Shown in pieces: positions 33,953 through 43,251 of a stretch of 64,000 nt of DNA; position 1 is the stretch's first letter; each line of letters starts with the position of its first letter. The translations under genes were made by a program, and so were the position numbers. Under the pieces are notes generated by a model that searched no databases, was not told the DNA's origin, and saw only the letters and a program-made list of their open reading frames with translations. This stretch comes from Kocuria massiliensis (GTDB taxonomy: Bacteria; Actinomycetota; Actinomycetes; Actinomycetales; Micrococcaceae): positions 700,875 to 764,874 of the forward strand of contig NZ_LT835161.1 in NCBI RefSeq assembly GCF_900169715.1, written 5' to 3'.

Positions 33953-35605
33953 CTACTGCTGGGGTGCGGATTGGCCGTTGCCGCCACGACGACGGCGACG
34001 CCGGCGGCGCTTCTGTGAGGAGGCCTCCCCGGCTTCCGAAGATTCCTGGGCCTGGGAACTCTGATGGGATTCTTGGGCTTTGCCGGAATCGCCGTCCTGA
34101 CGACGCCGTCCACCCGATCGAGTTCTCGATCGGTTGCCCTGTCCTGAGCCACCGCGGGAGCGCCCGCGTCCGGATTGTGAGCCTCCGTTGTTCTGGCCTT
34201 TGCCGGAGCGGGAACGGCTCGAGTCGCCGTCGATATCTTCGACCTCTTCGGCGGCTAGGCCAGCGTGGCTGCGGTTCTCCTTCGGGAGCTTTCCCTTGGT
34301 GCCCTTGGGGATGTCGAGGTCCGCATACAGGTGCGGCGAGGAGGAGTAAGTTTCCACAGGCTCCGGGACTCCGAGGTCCAAAGCCTTGTTAATCAGCGAC
34401 CATCGGGGGACGTCTTCCCAATCGACGAGCGTGATGGCCGTGCCTTTATTCCCCGCGCGGCCGGTGCGTCCAATGCGGTGCAGATAGATCTTTTCGTCTT
34501 CGGGGCACTGGAAATTCACCACGTGCGTGACGTCCGTGACGTCGATTCCACGCGCTGCGACGTCGGTTGCCACCAAGACATCGACCTTGTCGTTACGGAA
34601 CGCACGAAGCGCTTGCTCACGCGCGCCCTGACCGAGGTCTCCGTGGATCGAGGCGGCCGCGAAACCCCGCTTAACCAGTTCATCCGAGAGCCGGGCCGCG
34701 GCACGTTTGGTTTTCGTGAAGATGATCGAGCGGCCTCGGCCTTCGGCCTGAAGCGCCCGAGCGATGAGCTCGTCTTTGTCCATCGGGTGCGCACGGTAAA
34801 TGACCTGGCGGATGTCCTTCTTGGTCGCGCCCTCGTCGTCCGGAGCGTTAGCCCGGATGTGCATCGGGTGGGACATATAACGGCGTGCCATGGAGATGAC
34901 CGGGCCAGGCATGGTCGCGGAGAAGAGCATGGTCTGGCGAACTTCCGGCACGGCGGAGAGCAGACGCTCCACGTCGGGCAAGAACCCGAGATCCAGCATT
35001 TCGTCGGCCTCGTCCAGCACGACGGCGCGTACCTGGGAGAGGTTCAAAATCTTCTGTCGGTGCAGGTCGATCAAGCGACCGGGAGTGCCGACGATGACCT
35101 CGACGCCCTTCTCCAACTCGGCGATCTGAGGTTCATAGGCGCGGCCGCCGTAAATGGTGGCCACACGGGCATTGCGCTGCTTTGCGGCCGTGGAGAGATC
35201 GCTACCAACCTGGACCGCGAGTTCGCGGGTCGGTACCACGATCAACGCCTGAGGCGCACCCGGGGACTTGAGCTTCTTCCATGCGTCGTCGTCCCGGCCG
35301 GCCACACGCTGCAACACGGGTAAGCCAAAACCGAGGGTCTTACCCGTTCCGGTTTTTGCCTGACCAATGATGTCTTGACCAGAGAGGGCGACGGGCAACG
35401 TCAGGGACTGGATGGGGAAGGGGTGAGTGATTCCTTGGGCGGCCAGGGCATCACAGATGTCTTGGCGAACGCCGAAATCGGCAAAGGTTTTATCTTCCTC
35501 GGGACGGACTTCGTCCGTGGTGGTGGCTTCGGCCTCGATGAGGTCTTGAATGCCTTCCGAAGATTCCTCGGAGATGGCGGTCTCGGTGTTGCTGGTTTCG
35601 TTCAC
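33953..35605 (-). CDS. DEAD-box RNA helicase with basic RGG/RS-type tail
   Basis: 550-residue ATP-dependent RNA helicase. All core motifs are present: the Q-motif region FADFGVRQDICDALAAQGI, AKTGTGKT (I), PTRELAVQV (Ia), TPGRL (Ib), DEAD (II), SAT (III) and HRIGRTGRAG (VI). After about residue 440 there is a disordered tail of Ser/Arg/Gly/Gln ending in a run of nine arginines, as in cold-shock or ribosome-assembly helicases of the RhlE/DeaD kind. GTG at 35605 is chosen over TTG two codons earlier, because GGAG is then 9 nt away. A 319-bp leader or promoter region precedes it. Confidence 0.94.
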   Translation of the reverse strand: MNETSNTETAISEESSEGIQDLIEAEATTTDEVRPEEDKTFADFGVRQDICDALAAQGITHPFPIQSLTLPVALSGQDIIGQAKTGTGKTLGFGLPVLQRVAGRDDDAWKKLKSPGAPQALIVVPTRELAVQVGSDLSTAAKQRNARVATIYGGRAYEPQIAELEKGVEVIVGTPGRLIDLHRQKILNLSQVRAVVLDEADEMLDLGFLPDVERLLSAVPEVRQTMLFSATMPGPVISMARRYMSHPMHIRANAPDDEGATKKDIRQVIYRAHPMDKDELIARALQAEGRGRSIIFTKTKRAAARLSDELVKRGFAAASIHGDLGQGAREQALRAFRNDKVDVLVATDVAARGIDVTDVTHVVNFQCPEDEKIYLHRIGRTGRAGNKGTAITLVDWEDVPRWSLINKALDLGVPEPVETYSSSPHLYADLDIPKGTKGKLPKENRSHAGLAAEEVEDIDGDSSRSRSGKGQNNGGSQSGRGRSRGGSGQGNRSRTRSGGRRRQDGDSGKAQESHQSSQAQESSEAGEASSQKRRRRRRRRGGNGQSAPQQ

Positions 35606-35924
35606 GTGCAAAAGCTCCGTTAGTCGATGGGGTGACCGCTCGGGCTCGTGGTGAGAATGCCGACGGCGCGGTCACGAACCGCATCCGCAAGGCTTTCTTG
35701 AGCTGGGGTCACAAGGATCGGTAGGAAGCCGATCGCAAAAGTCATCGGGTGAGGCGGTCCGCGAGCCGTGAGCTCATTCGTCGCATCACATGCATCAGGT
35801 CAATTCAACGGATAACGACCGGGCATCCAGATTCCACCATTCTAGCCCCTGGAACACATCGTGGGGAGGACCTGCGCCACGTTGGGCGGGTCCTCCCCAC
35901 AAAAAACGAGGGTCCGGGCGGAGT
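35606..35924 (-). other. 319-bp intergenic region upstream of the DEAD-box helicase
   Basis: No gene is seen. It contains the GGAG of the helicase gene at the left, a long GC-mixed stretch that may be a 5' leader, and a 12-bp hairpin at 35861-35900 near the DUF3107 stop. No clear -10/-35 pair could be assigned. Confidence 0.5.
35861..35900 (-). terminator. Hairpin downstream of the DUF3107 gene
   Basis: 12-bp stem (35861-35872 GTGGGGAGGACC with 35889-35900). On the minus strand the T-run precedes the hairpin instead of following it, so termination there would not be classical. Confidence 0.55.
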
Positions 35925-36158
35925 TTAGTTCTCGCTGAACGGGCCGAATCCGATATGACGCCGGGTTTCAGCGGCGATCTCGACGTAGCCAATGGAAGCT
36001 CCCGGAACCAAGGTGACATTGCCCTTGGAATCGGCAAGGCGCAGGAGGGTTCCCTGGTCGATGGCTTCGGCGACCTGTTTGCGGATCTCCTCGGGGCTTT
36101 CGTCGGATTCGACAGCGACCTCGCGGGCGACGTCTTTAACACCGATCTTGATTTCCAT
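35925..36158 (-). CDS. DUF3107 protein
   Basis: 77-residue conserved actinobacterial protein. The whole sequence fits the family: MEIKIGVKDVAREVAVESDE at the start, IDQGTLLRLADSKGNVTLVPGASIGYVEI in the middle and RRHIGFG near the end. AGGAGG lies upstream of the ATG. The biochemical function is not known. It lies between a TetR regulator and the DEAD-box helicase on the same strand. Confidence 0.9.
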   Translation of the reverse strand: MEIKIGVKDVAREVAVESDESPEEIRKQVAEAIDQGTLLRLADSKGNVTLVPGASIGYVEIAAETRRHIGFGPFSEN

Positions 36159-36268
36159 GGGTTGTGCCTCCTGAACAATCTGGCGGACATTGCGTTGGCC
36201 CCAGCCTACTCAGCCTGGAGGCTTGCCCGCGCCGCGTCGTCGATGATTTCGCTCAGCGCGGGAGAATC

Positions 36269-36895
36269 TCATGCGCCATCTAAGCCATCGACGCCGCCCC
36301 ATACGGGTTGGAACAGGAGAAACTCTTGGCGCTTCTGCACCGAGGGGCTGGGATTAGCAGAAATGGTTTCGGCCGCGCCGATGGCGAGCATGACGAGCGA
36401 GTGTGCCAGAAAGTCACTCTCGGGCGCGGGGATCGCAGACGTTTCTTGCATCGTTGTGCTGAGGCGCCCAGAAACCCGCTCCACAAGTCCGTCAATCTTG
36501 GACCTACATTGCTCTTGCCCTCGCATATCTGAGAGGAAGATCAGCCGGTAGGCTGCCGGGTCGTCGATGACCACGGACATGAAATTGGAAATCATCCTCC
36601 GCGTGCGTTCCCTCCCGTCCAAGTCGAGGAGCAACGGTGTGATGACTTGATGTTCGAAGAGTTCGATGCAGGAATCGAGCACCGCTTCGTAGAGTTCAGT
36701 CTTGCTGGAAAAGTGCTGGTACAGCACGGGCTTGGTGATGTCCGCGGCTGTGGCAATGTCTTCCATCGTGCTGCGATGAAATCCATGGTTCGCGAAGTGG
36801 CGCCGTGCCACGCTGAGGAGTTGGCGTCGACGTGCCGGTCCGGGTAGTCGACGGTGGGTATTGGCAGATAATCGGGGTTCCGTTGTTCCTGACAT
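36269..36895 (-). CDS. TetR-family transcriptional regulator
   Basis: 208 residues. The N-terminal helix-turn-helix is clear (STMEDIATAADITKPVLYQHFSSKTELYEAVL, given here as the recognition region around residues 42-73). The C-terminal ligand-binding domain is of the common actinobacterial type. AAGGA is spaced 9 nt from the ATG. Its target is unknown: neighbours on the same strand are DUF3107 and the helicase, and hemA lies upstream on the same strand. Confidence 0.88.
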   Translation of the reverse strand: MSGTTEPRLSANTHRRLPGPARRRQLLSVARRHFANHGFHRSTMEDIATAADITKPVLYQHFSSKTELYEAVLDSCIELFEHQVITPLLLDLDGRERTRRMISNFMSVVIDDPAAYRLIFLSDMRGQEQCRSKIDGLVERVSGRLSTTMQETSAIPAPESDFLAHSLVMLAIGAAETISANPSPSVQKRQEFLLFQPVWGGVDGLDGA

Positions 36896-36997
36896 CGGAT
36901 TGTCCTTCGTTCATGGCGACGACGAGCGCGCCATGGGATGGTTGGGCGCCCTCGTCCGTGGTTCGTGCGAGTTACCACTATAGGGCGTTTTGCCTAG

Positions 36998-38314
36998 TCA
37001 GGAGGCTTTTGGGGACCGTACTCCGTCGAAGTCCGTCGGATCCGCCCCGGGGAGCACGCTTTCAGACGCCGTGTCTTCGGGTGCGTCGAGCGTGATGTCG
37101 TATAGTGCCTCGATTGCATCCATGAATTCTTGTTCCCGGCCCTCTGCGGCCAGTTTTCGGGCCTTGACCATAGGCGTGTGGAGCAGGGAGTGCATCATGC
37201 GACGCATGGCGAACTCGACCTGTTCCGCCTGTGCACCACAACCGTATTGGTGGCGAACCTTCTTCATCTCGGCGTCGAGCACCGACATGGTGTGCTTTCG
37301 GAGAGCGACGATCGCGGAGTCGACGTTTTGCTGGTTGCGGCGGGACCGGAATTCACGAGCGGCCTTCTCAACGATCGCCCGAGCGGCAGAAACTGATTCG
37401 TCGGTCTCCGCAGGTGCCGCGAGTCGAACCGACTCCAGGGTGATGAGTTCGACGCCGTCCAGGTCGGCGATCGACGGGTCAAAGTCTCGTGTGAGGGCCA
37501 AATCGACGACGACCCTCGAGCCTTCAGGGAAGGACCCCGAATCCATGGGGGCCGAGCCGCCACTGCAACCGATGATGATGTCGGCCGAATGCATTGCCTG
37601 ATCCAGGCTTGCATCGGAGACCGGGGTTCCCCCGCGTTTGGCCGTGAACTCTGCCGACCGGCCGGACGCCGAATATACGGAAATTGAGTGACAACCTCGC
37701 GACTGGAGGGCGGCCATGGTGGCTCCCGCATAGGCGCCGGTGCCGAAGACCAAAACCTCGGATTTCTCGAGAGGGCGGGCGGCCACTTCGCTCGCGAGGT
37801 CTAACGCCACGGAAACGATGGATCGGCCGCGTTCACCGAGCGAGGTTTGCGTTCCCACGGACCGCGCTGTACGAGCGGCGGTTTCAAAGAGTCGAACTAG
37901 CTCGTTGGAGGCGGAGCCTTCCTCGCGGGCGTTGACGAGCGCGCGCCGAACCTGCCCAGTGATTTCACGCTCGCCGACCACTGCAGATTCAAGGCCCGAG
38001 ACCACAGTGAATAGATGGGAAGCGGCGTCGTCGTCGTAGAAGACGTCGAATGCACCGCCGACAAAGGTGGGATCGAGGTTCGCATCGACGGCGATGCGTT
38101 CCACTATGGCGTCTATTTTCGGCTGCAGGGCATCGCGGGATCCGGGAGCTTCGGCATAAAGTTCCAGGCGGTTGCATGTCGAGAGGACCACGAGTCCCTC
38201 GAGTCCACCTTGGGGCACGAGGGTAGAGGGGAGGGCCCCAACACCAGTTGTCACTTGAGCGACGGTGTTCAGGTCGACATTCTTGTGCGACGAAACGAGC
38301 GAAAACAAAACCAC
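36998..38314 (-). CDS. hemA: Glutamyl-tRNA reductase
   Basis: NADPH-dependent first enzyme of the C5 pathway, reducing glutamyl-tRNA to glutamate-1-semialdehyde. The 438-residue protein has the nucleophile C47 in LSTCNRLE, SHKNVDLNT near the N-terminus, GEREITGQVRRAL and the Rossmann segment VFGTGAYAGATM. GTG is the start; the ribosome-binding site is weak. It is divergent from hemE, so both transcription units of the heme locus start from a shared 125-bp region that contains an inverted repeat. Confidence 0.95.
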   Translation of the reverse strand: MVLFSLVSSHKNVDLNTVAQVTTGVGALPSTLVPQGGLEGLVVLSTCNRLELYAEAPGSRDALQPKIDAIVERIAVDANLDPTFVGGAFDVFYDDDAASHLFTVVSGLESAVVGEREITGQVRRALVNAREEGSASNELVRLFETAARTARSVGTQTSLGERGRSIVSVALDLASEVAARPLEKSEVLVFGTGAYAGATMAALQSRGCHSISVYSASGRSAEFTAKRGGTPVSDASLDQAMHSADIIIGCSGGSAPMDSGSFPEGSRVVVDLALTRDFDPSIADLDGVELITLESVRLAAPAETDESVSAARAIVEKAAREFRSRRNQQNVDSAIVALRKHTMSVLDAEMKKVRHQYGCGAQAEQVEFAMRRMMHSLLHTPMVKARKLAAEGREQEFMDAIEALYDITLDAPEDTASESVLPGADPTDFDGVRSPKAS

Positions 38315-38362
38315 GACTTACTCATAATAGCCACGCAATATGGTCCTGTGAAATGAATGTGG

Positions 38363-38389
38363 AGCACGATTGTGGCGGAGTCTCGTGCT
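38363..38389 (+). promoter_or_regulatory. Inverted repeat in the hemA-hemE divergent promoter region
   Basis: AGCACGA (38363-38369) and TCGTGCT (38383-38389) form a perfect 7-bp inverted repeat with a 13-nt spacer, centred between the divergent starts. It is a candidate binding site for a regulator of both heme transcripts; this is inference. Confidence 0.35.
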
Positions 38390-38439
38390 GACAACCTGTC
38401 CACAAAAACATGCCCATGAGTTGGCACAATGGAGGCATT

Positions 38440-39546
38440 ATGACGATCTCAACCCCTCAGCGACGCGCGTTGCTGACAGATGCGCAACTCTCCCGATTGG
38501 CCCCCTCCCATCCTTTGCGTGCGGCCGGGACGGCGCATTCCCCGATGATTCGTGCGATGGCCGGCGATCGACCGGAACACCCTCCCGTGTGGTTCATGAG
38601 ACAAGCCGGTCGTTCCCTCCCCGAATATCGGGCAGCACGCGAGGGGACCAATATGTTGGAGGCCTGTCTCGATCCTGAGCTCGCTGCCGAGATCACGGTG
38701 CAACCCGTGCGACGACACGGCGTGGACGCGGCCATTTTCTTCTCGGACATTGTGGTCCCGTTGAAGATTGCCGGCGTGGATGTCGACATCGTCCCTGGCC
38801 GGGGGCCGGTCATGGGGTCACCGTACCGTGAGCTTCGCGACATTGAGTCTCTTCCTGAGATCCCAGATGAAGCATTCGATCCGATTCGCGAGGCTGTGGG
38901 CAGAGCCGTCGATCAATTGGGGAGCACCCCGCTCATCGGATTCGCGGGAGCTCCCTTCACCGTGGCCGCATACATGGCTGAAGGCGGATCATCTCGTGAT
39001 CATCTGGGGCCGCGCACCATGATGCATCGGGACCCCGAGGCTTGGAATGCGCTGGCCTCCTGGGTGGCCCGTGTTTCCGGACAGTTCCTCGCCGCGCAGG
39101 TGGAAGCTGGTGCCAGTGCGGTTCAGCTCTTTGATTCCTGGGCCGGTTCTCTCTCGGAGCGCGACTATCGTGCGCACGTCATGCACCATTCTGCGTTGGC
39201 CCTTGAGGCCGTGGAAGCGTACGGGGTTCCGCGCGTCCACTTTGGCACCGGAAGTAGCGAACTTTTGGTGGCCATGAAAGAAGCGGGCGGGGACGTGGTG
39301 GGCATTGACTACCGACTCGATCTGGACGAAGCCACGCGGCGCCTCGGGCCCGAGACACCCGTCCAGGGAAACATCGATCCGGCCATGCTCGACGCCGGGT
39401 GGGAGGTTCTCCAAAAGCACACTGTGGACGTACTCTCGAAGGGGAGGGACGCCGCGGCGCATATCGTCAATCTTGGCCACGGAGTACCACCGAGCACGGA
39501 CCCGACCGTGCTGACACGACTCGTCGAATTCATTCACGAAAGTTAG
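38440..39546 (+). CDS. hemE: Uroporphyrinogen decarboxylase
   Basis: Decarboxylates the four acetates of uroporphyrinogen III to coproporphyrinogen III. The 368-residue protein has WFMRQAGRSLPEYR, FSDIVVP, GFAGAPFTVAAYM and GNIDP, the family signatures. The ATG at 38440 has GGAGG four bases upstream. It is the first gene of the plus-strand heme operon; cgoX begins 5 nt after its stop. Confidence 0.96.
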   Translation: MTISTPQRRALLTDAQLSRLAPSHPLRAAGTAHSPMIRAMAGDRPEHPPVWFMRQAGRSLPEYRAAREGTNMLEACLDPELAAEITVQPVRRHGVDAAIFFSDIVVPLKIAGVDVDIVPGRGPVMGSPYRELRDIESLPEIPDEAFDPIREAVGRAVDQLGSTPLIGFAGAPFTVAAYMAEGGSSRDHLGPRTMMHRDPEAWNALASWVARVSGQFLAAQVEAGASAVQLFDSWAGSLSERDYRAHVMHHSALALEAVEAYGVPRVHFGTGSSELLVAMKEAGGDVVGIDYRLDLDEATRRLGPETPVQGNIDPAMLDAGWEVLQKHTVDVLSKGRDAAAHIVNLGHGVPPSTDPTVLTRLVEFIHES

Positions 39547-39551
39547 CGCCC

Positions 39552-41126
39552 ATGGCATCATCACCCGACAACAGCACCCAGGCCGGCGCCCGGACCATGA
39601 ATCATGGCCCGCGGGCGTCGATGAGCGGATCTTCCCCGGAGCCGGAACATAAGGTGCATCAACCTTTGCGTACGGCTCGTACCGCGTTGGTTGTTGGGGG
39701 TGGCGTCTCTGGTTTGCTGGCGGCGAGGGAGCTGGCAGAACGGGGCTTGCGCGTGGTGGTCACCGAAGCCCGCGACCATTTCGGGGGTGCCGTGGGTGCC
39801 CATCAGGTTGCCGGAATTGTTCTGGACTCCGGAGCTGAGTCGTACGCGACCCGAAATGGCTCCGTCGAGAACCTGATTTCTGACCTTGGCCTCACCGACT
39901 TGCGAACCACCCCGGACGAATACGGCTCGTGGTTGTACCTCCCGAATGGTCCTACCCGCATGCCTTCCTCGGGCATTCTCGGTATCCCCGCCAACCCTCA
40001 GGATCCCGAACTTCGAGGGACGCTGACGACCATGGGCCGCCGTCGCGCGAGCATGGACCGTCACCTACCGCCGACCGTAGGCACGCATCAACGTACCCTC
40101 GGCGGACTCGTCCGAGCCCGCATGGGACAACAAATCGTGGACCGGTTGGTTGCGCCCGTGACGATGGGCATCCACTCGACGCATCCGGATGAGCTCGACG
40201 TCGACACGGTGGCGCCTGGTCTCCGAGAAGGTATCAAGACGTATGGGTCCCTCGGAGCCTCTGCGGCGGTGCTGCGGTCAAACGCACCTGCCGGAACCCA
40301 GGTCGGCAGTCTGGTCGGTGGCATGAATCAGTTGTCGGAGGCTTTGGTGCAAGACCTCACGAAGAGAGGCGTGCGCCTCTTCGCGGGGTGCGATGTGATC
40401 GCCATCGACCGCGACGAGGTGACACAGAGTTGGATCGCGATCCGACGTCAAGAAGGGTCTGCGGGCAAACGCGCCGGCCTGACGGCCGATGTCTTGGTCC
40501 TCGCGACGGACGGCCCAACGGCAGTGCGATTGCTGGGACCCCATTTGGATAGTGACCTCCTCCCTGACGTGCGTCGCGGACCGGAAATTGCCCTGGTCAC
40601 ACTCGTGGTGGACGCTCCCGTGTTGAATACCCCGCCTCGGGGGACAGGTGTCTTGGTCAGCGACCAGGTGCGCAATGTGCGGGCCAAGGCGTTGACTCAT
40701 GCCTCCGCCAAGTGGCGTTGGATCGCCGAGAGAGTTGGCGAGAACCGTCATGTCTTGCGGCTCTCCTACGGACGAGGTCACACCTCCGAGGGACAGTCCA
40801 TTACGGAACTCACTCTTTCCGACGAACAACTCATGAGCCTGGCCCTGCACGATGCCTCGCGCATTATGGGCACCAGCTTGGGACGGAAGCATCTCATCGA
40901 TGCCGACGTCGTCCGCTGGAAGTCGGCGATGCCCAAGGTTTCGATCGGCCACAAAGAAAAGGTCACGTCTTTTCGGAAGAGTCTTTCGACGCTCAACCGG
41001 GTCGCTGCGGTGGGGGCCTGGCTGTCTGGTACGGGCCTCGCCTCGCTGGTCCCCGATACGCGTGCCGCCATCGAAGAGCTCGATCTTGAGCCCGGCGACG
41101 TCGAAACGTCGGGACACCACCGCTAA
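39552..41126 (+). CDS. cgoX: Coproporphyrinogen III oxidase (HemY/HemG-type flavoprotein)
   Basis: FAD-dependent, oxygen-using oxidase. In actinobacteria and firmicutes this family oxidises coproporphyrinogen III to coproporphyrin III in the coproporphyrin-dependent pathway. The 524-residue protein has the dinucleotide fold ALVVGGGVSGLLAARELAERG near residue 45 and the C-terminal GAWLSGTGLASLVPDTR that closes the FAD site. The first 35 residues are an unconserved hydrophilic extension, and the ribosome-binding site of the ATG at 39552 is poor, so a slightly later start is possible. HemQ and ferrochelatase follow, which fixes the pathway context. Confidence 0.92.
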   Translation: MASSPDNSTQAGARTMNHGPRASMSGSSPEPEHKVHQPLRTARTALVVGGGVSGLLAARELAERGLRVVVTEARDHFGGAVGAHQVAGIVLDSGAESYATRNGSVENLISDLGLTDLRTTPDEYGSWLYLPNGPTRMPSSGILGIPANPQDPELRGTLTTMGRRRASMDRHLPPTVGTHQRTLGGLVRARMGQQIVDRLVAPVTMGIHSTHPDELDVDTVAPGLREGIKTYGSLGASAAVLRSNAPAGTQVGSLVGGMNQLSEALVQDLTKRGVRLFAGCDVIAIDRDEVTQSWIAIRRQEGSAGKRAGLTADVLVLATDGPTAVRLLGPHLDSDLLPDVRRGPEIALVTLVVDAPVLNTPPRGTGVLVSDQVRNVRAKALTHASAKWRWIAERVGENRHVLRLSYGRGHTSEGQSITELTLSDEQLMSLALHDASRIMGTSLGRKHLIDADVVRWKSAMPKVSIGHKEKVTSFRKSLSTLNRVAAVGAWLSGTGLASLVPDTRAAIEELDLEPGDVETSGHHR

Positions 41127-41212
41127 ACGCCTCGGGTTCGCCAGGACCCGCACCGTTTGATACTGAATGCGTCCCGAGGCTGGGGCGCCGTGACTGAAAG
41201 GACACATCAGCA

Positions 41213-41935
41213 ATGACTGAGCACAAGACGGAAAGCGTCTCCGGAAACTCCAGGGCCGCTACCGGCGATGATCGTCTCTACTATGCTCTCTACACCGTTT
41301 TCGCTCGTCGCGGTTCAGAAGCTGACGTCTCAGAGAGCCAGGCCGACGTCGACGAACTGAACCAGACCTTGCAGGACCTCGAGGCCCAGGGCGTAACCGT
41401 CCGAGGCCTCTACGACGTTTCCGGCATGCGGGCGAACGCCGACGTGATGGTATGGACACACGGCGAGAATCCTGAGGATCTCCAAGCAGCCGTGCGTCAG
41501 CTGCGTCGCACCCGAGCGCTTTCACGTACCGACATCGTCTGGTCCACCATGGGCGTGCACCGCGACGCGGAGTTCACTCGTAACCACGCACCATCCTTCG
41601 CAAAGGGCATCGACCCCGAGGCGTGGGTCTGCGTGTACCCGTTCGTTCGGTCCTGGGACTGGTATTACATGGACGAGAAGCACCGGTCCGAAATGCTCAA
41701 GAATCACGGGATGAAGGGCCGCGACTACCCACAGGTTTTGGCGAACACCATCGCAACGTTCGCCCTCAACGATTATGAGTGGGTTTTGGCCCTGGAGGCC
41801 CCGGAACTCGTGGATCTCGTGGACTTGATGAGGCATTTCCGGAACACCGAGGCGAGGCTTCACGTGCGGGAGGAGACGCCGTTCTACACGGGTCGTCGTA
41901 TCGATGCTGCCGAAGCTATCGAGGTCCTTCGATGA
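41213..41935 (+). CDS. hemQ: Coproheme decarboxylase HemQ (ChdC)
   Basis: Chlorite-dismutase-fold enzyme that uses H2O2 to convert coproheme to heme b, the final step of the pathway. The 240 residues contain Y142 in VYPFVRSWDW, H125 in FTRNHAPSF and H165 in MLKNHG. Their mutual spacing equals that of the catalytic Tyr135, distal-base His118 and proximal His158 known for actinobacterial ChdC, so the enzyme should be active. The stop overlaps the ATG of cpfC (ATGA). Confidence 0.95.
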   Translation: MTEHKTESVSGNSRAATGDDRLYYALYTVFARRGSEADVSESQADVDELNQTLQDLEAQGVTVRGLYDVSGMRANADVMVWTHGENPEDLQAAVRQLRRTRALSRTDIVWSTMGVHRDAEFTRNHAPSFAKGIDPEAWVCVYPFVRSWDWYYMDEKHRSEMLKNHGMKGRDYPQVLANTIATFALNDYEWVLALEAPELVDLVDLMRHFRNTEARLHVREETPFYTGRRIDAAEAIEVLR

Positions 41936-43251
41936 GCCAATTCGACACCGCCCCGATTCCCAATCGGACAGATCCGGAAAATACGGCGACCAATGGTCCG
42001 AGCACCCTGGACGCGACCACCGACATGGTCTCCGAGCGGAGCATCGACCGCCCCCGGGCACAGGCTCCCGAGGACTACGACGCCATCATTCTGTCCTCCT
42101 TCGGCGGGCCCGAGGGACAGGACGATGTCATCCCGTTCTTGCGTAATGTGACTGCCGGTCGTGGCATTCCGGACGAACGACTCGAAGAAGTGGCCACCCA
42201 CTACCGGGCCAACGGAGGCGTGAGCCCGATTAACGAGCAGAACCGTCGTCTTCTCGAGGCACTCCGAGCAGAGCTGGACGAGCACGGCCCACATGTGCCG
42301 GTCTTGTGGGCCAACAGAAACTGGTCGCCGTACGTCGCTGACGTGGTGAAAGATGCTCACGAGCGGGGTTACCGCAAGTTGCTGGTCTTGGCGACGAGCG
42401 CGTATCCAGGCTATTCGAGTTGCCGTCAGTATCGGGAGGACTATGGCGTTGCCCTCGAAGAACTGGGACTCACGGGAGAGATGCAGATCGACAAGCTCCG
42501 GCAGCATTACGATGCACCCGGCTTCATCGAGTCTTTCGTCGACGGGCTCACATCGGGGCTGCGGGAGGTCCGCACCAAGATCGCTGAGGCGTCGAAGGTT
42601 GCCGCAGGTCATGACCGGATCCGCATCGTCTTTTGTACCCACTCGATCCCGACGACGGCTGCCAACGAGGCCGGCCCGCGAGGCGTGGAGTATGAGGGTG
42701 GTTCGGCCTACGTTGAGAAACACCTCGAAGCTGCGCGGGCAATCTTGCGCGGAGTCGAGGCAGAGGATTCACATTTGCTCGATAACTGCGACTGGGAATT
42801 GGCCTATCAGTCCCGGTCGGGCTCGCCGTCCACTCCATGGCTGGAGCCCGATATCAACGATGCTCTCGAGGCATTAAAGGGCACGGTCGACGGCGTCGTC
42901 ATGGTTCCGCTCGGATTCGTCTCCGACCATATGGAGGTCAAATGGGACTTGGATACCGAAGCGATGGAGACCTGCGACGAGCTCGGTATCCAGGCCGTCC
43001 GCGTTCCGACGCCAGGGACGCACCCTGCGTACGTGCGTTCCTTGAGAGATCTCATCGCGGAACGCCACACGGAAACCGCCACCTCGCGGGATCCTCGAAT
43101 TCTCGAGGAGGCCAGGCCCTCCGCGTGCGGTGGCAAAGGCTGGTTTGACCGGTGCGATCCTGACTGTTGCCTTCCCGCGCGGGCGGCCGCGCGAAAGCCT
43201 GTCATCGCCGAATACGACGGATCCGTTCGAGAGGAAACCACCACCGTATGA
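41932..43251 (+). CDS. cpfC: Coproporphyrin ferrochelatase
   Basis: Inserts Fe2+ into coproporphyrin III. The 439-residue protein has ILSSFGGPEGQDDVIPFLRN, FCTHSIP with the metal-site His, and PLGFVSDHMEVKWDLD. C164 in YSSCRQYRED plus a C-terminal cluster of cysteines (ACGGKGWFDRCDPDCC) are consistent with the [2Fe-2S] cluster reported in actinobacterial ferrochelatases, though the spacing differs from what I recall for M. tuberculosis. About 45 hydrophilic residues precede the conserved core. GAGG is 7 nt from the ATG. Its TGA overlaps the hemC ATG. Confidence 0.94.
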   Translation: MSQFDTAPIPNRTDPENTATNGPSTLDATTDMVSERSIDRPRAQAPEDYDAIILSSFGGPEGQDDVIPFLRNVTAGRGIPDERLEEVATHYRANGGVSPINEQNRRLLEALRAELDEHGPHVPVLWANRNWSPYVADVVKDAHERGYRKLLVLATSAYPGYSSCRQYREDYGVALEELGLTGEMQIDKLRQHYDAPGFIESFVDGLTSGLREVRTKIAEASKVAAGHDRIRIVFCTHSIPTTAANEAGPRGVEYEGGSAYVEKHLEAARAILRGVEAEDSHLLDNCDWELAYQSRSGSPSTPWLEPDINDALEALKGTVDGVVMVPLGFVSDHMEVKWDLDTEAMETCDELGIQAVRVPTPGTHPAYVRSLRDLIAERHTETATSRDPRILEEARPSACGGKGWFDRCDPDCCLPARAAARKPVIAEYDGSVREETTTV

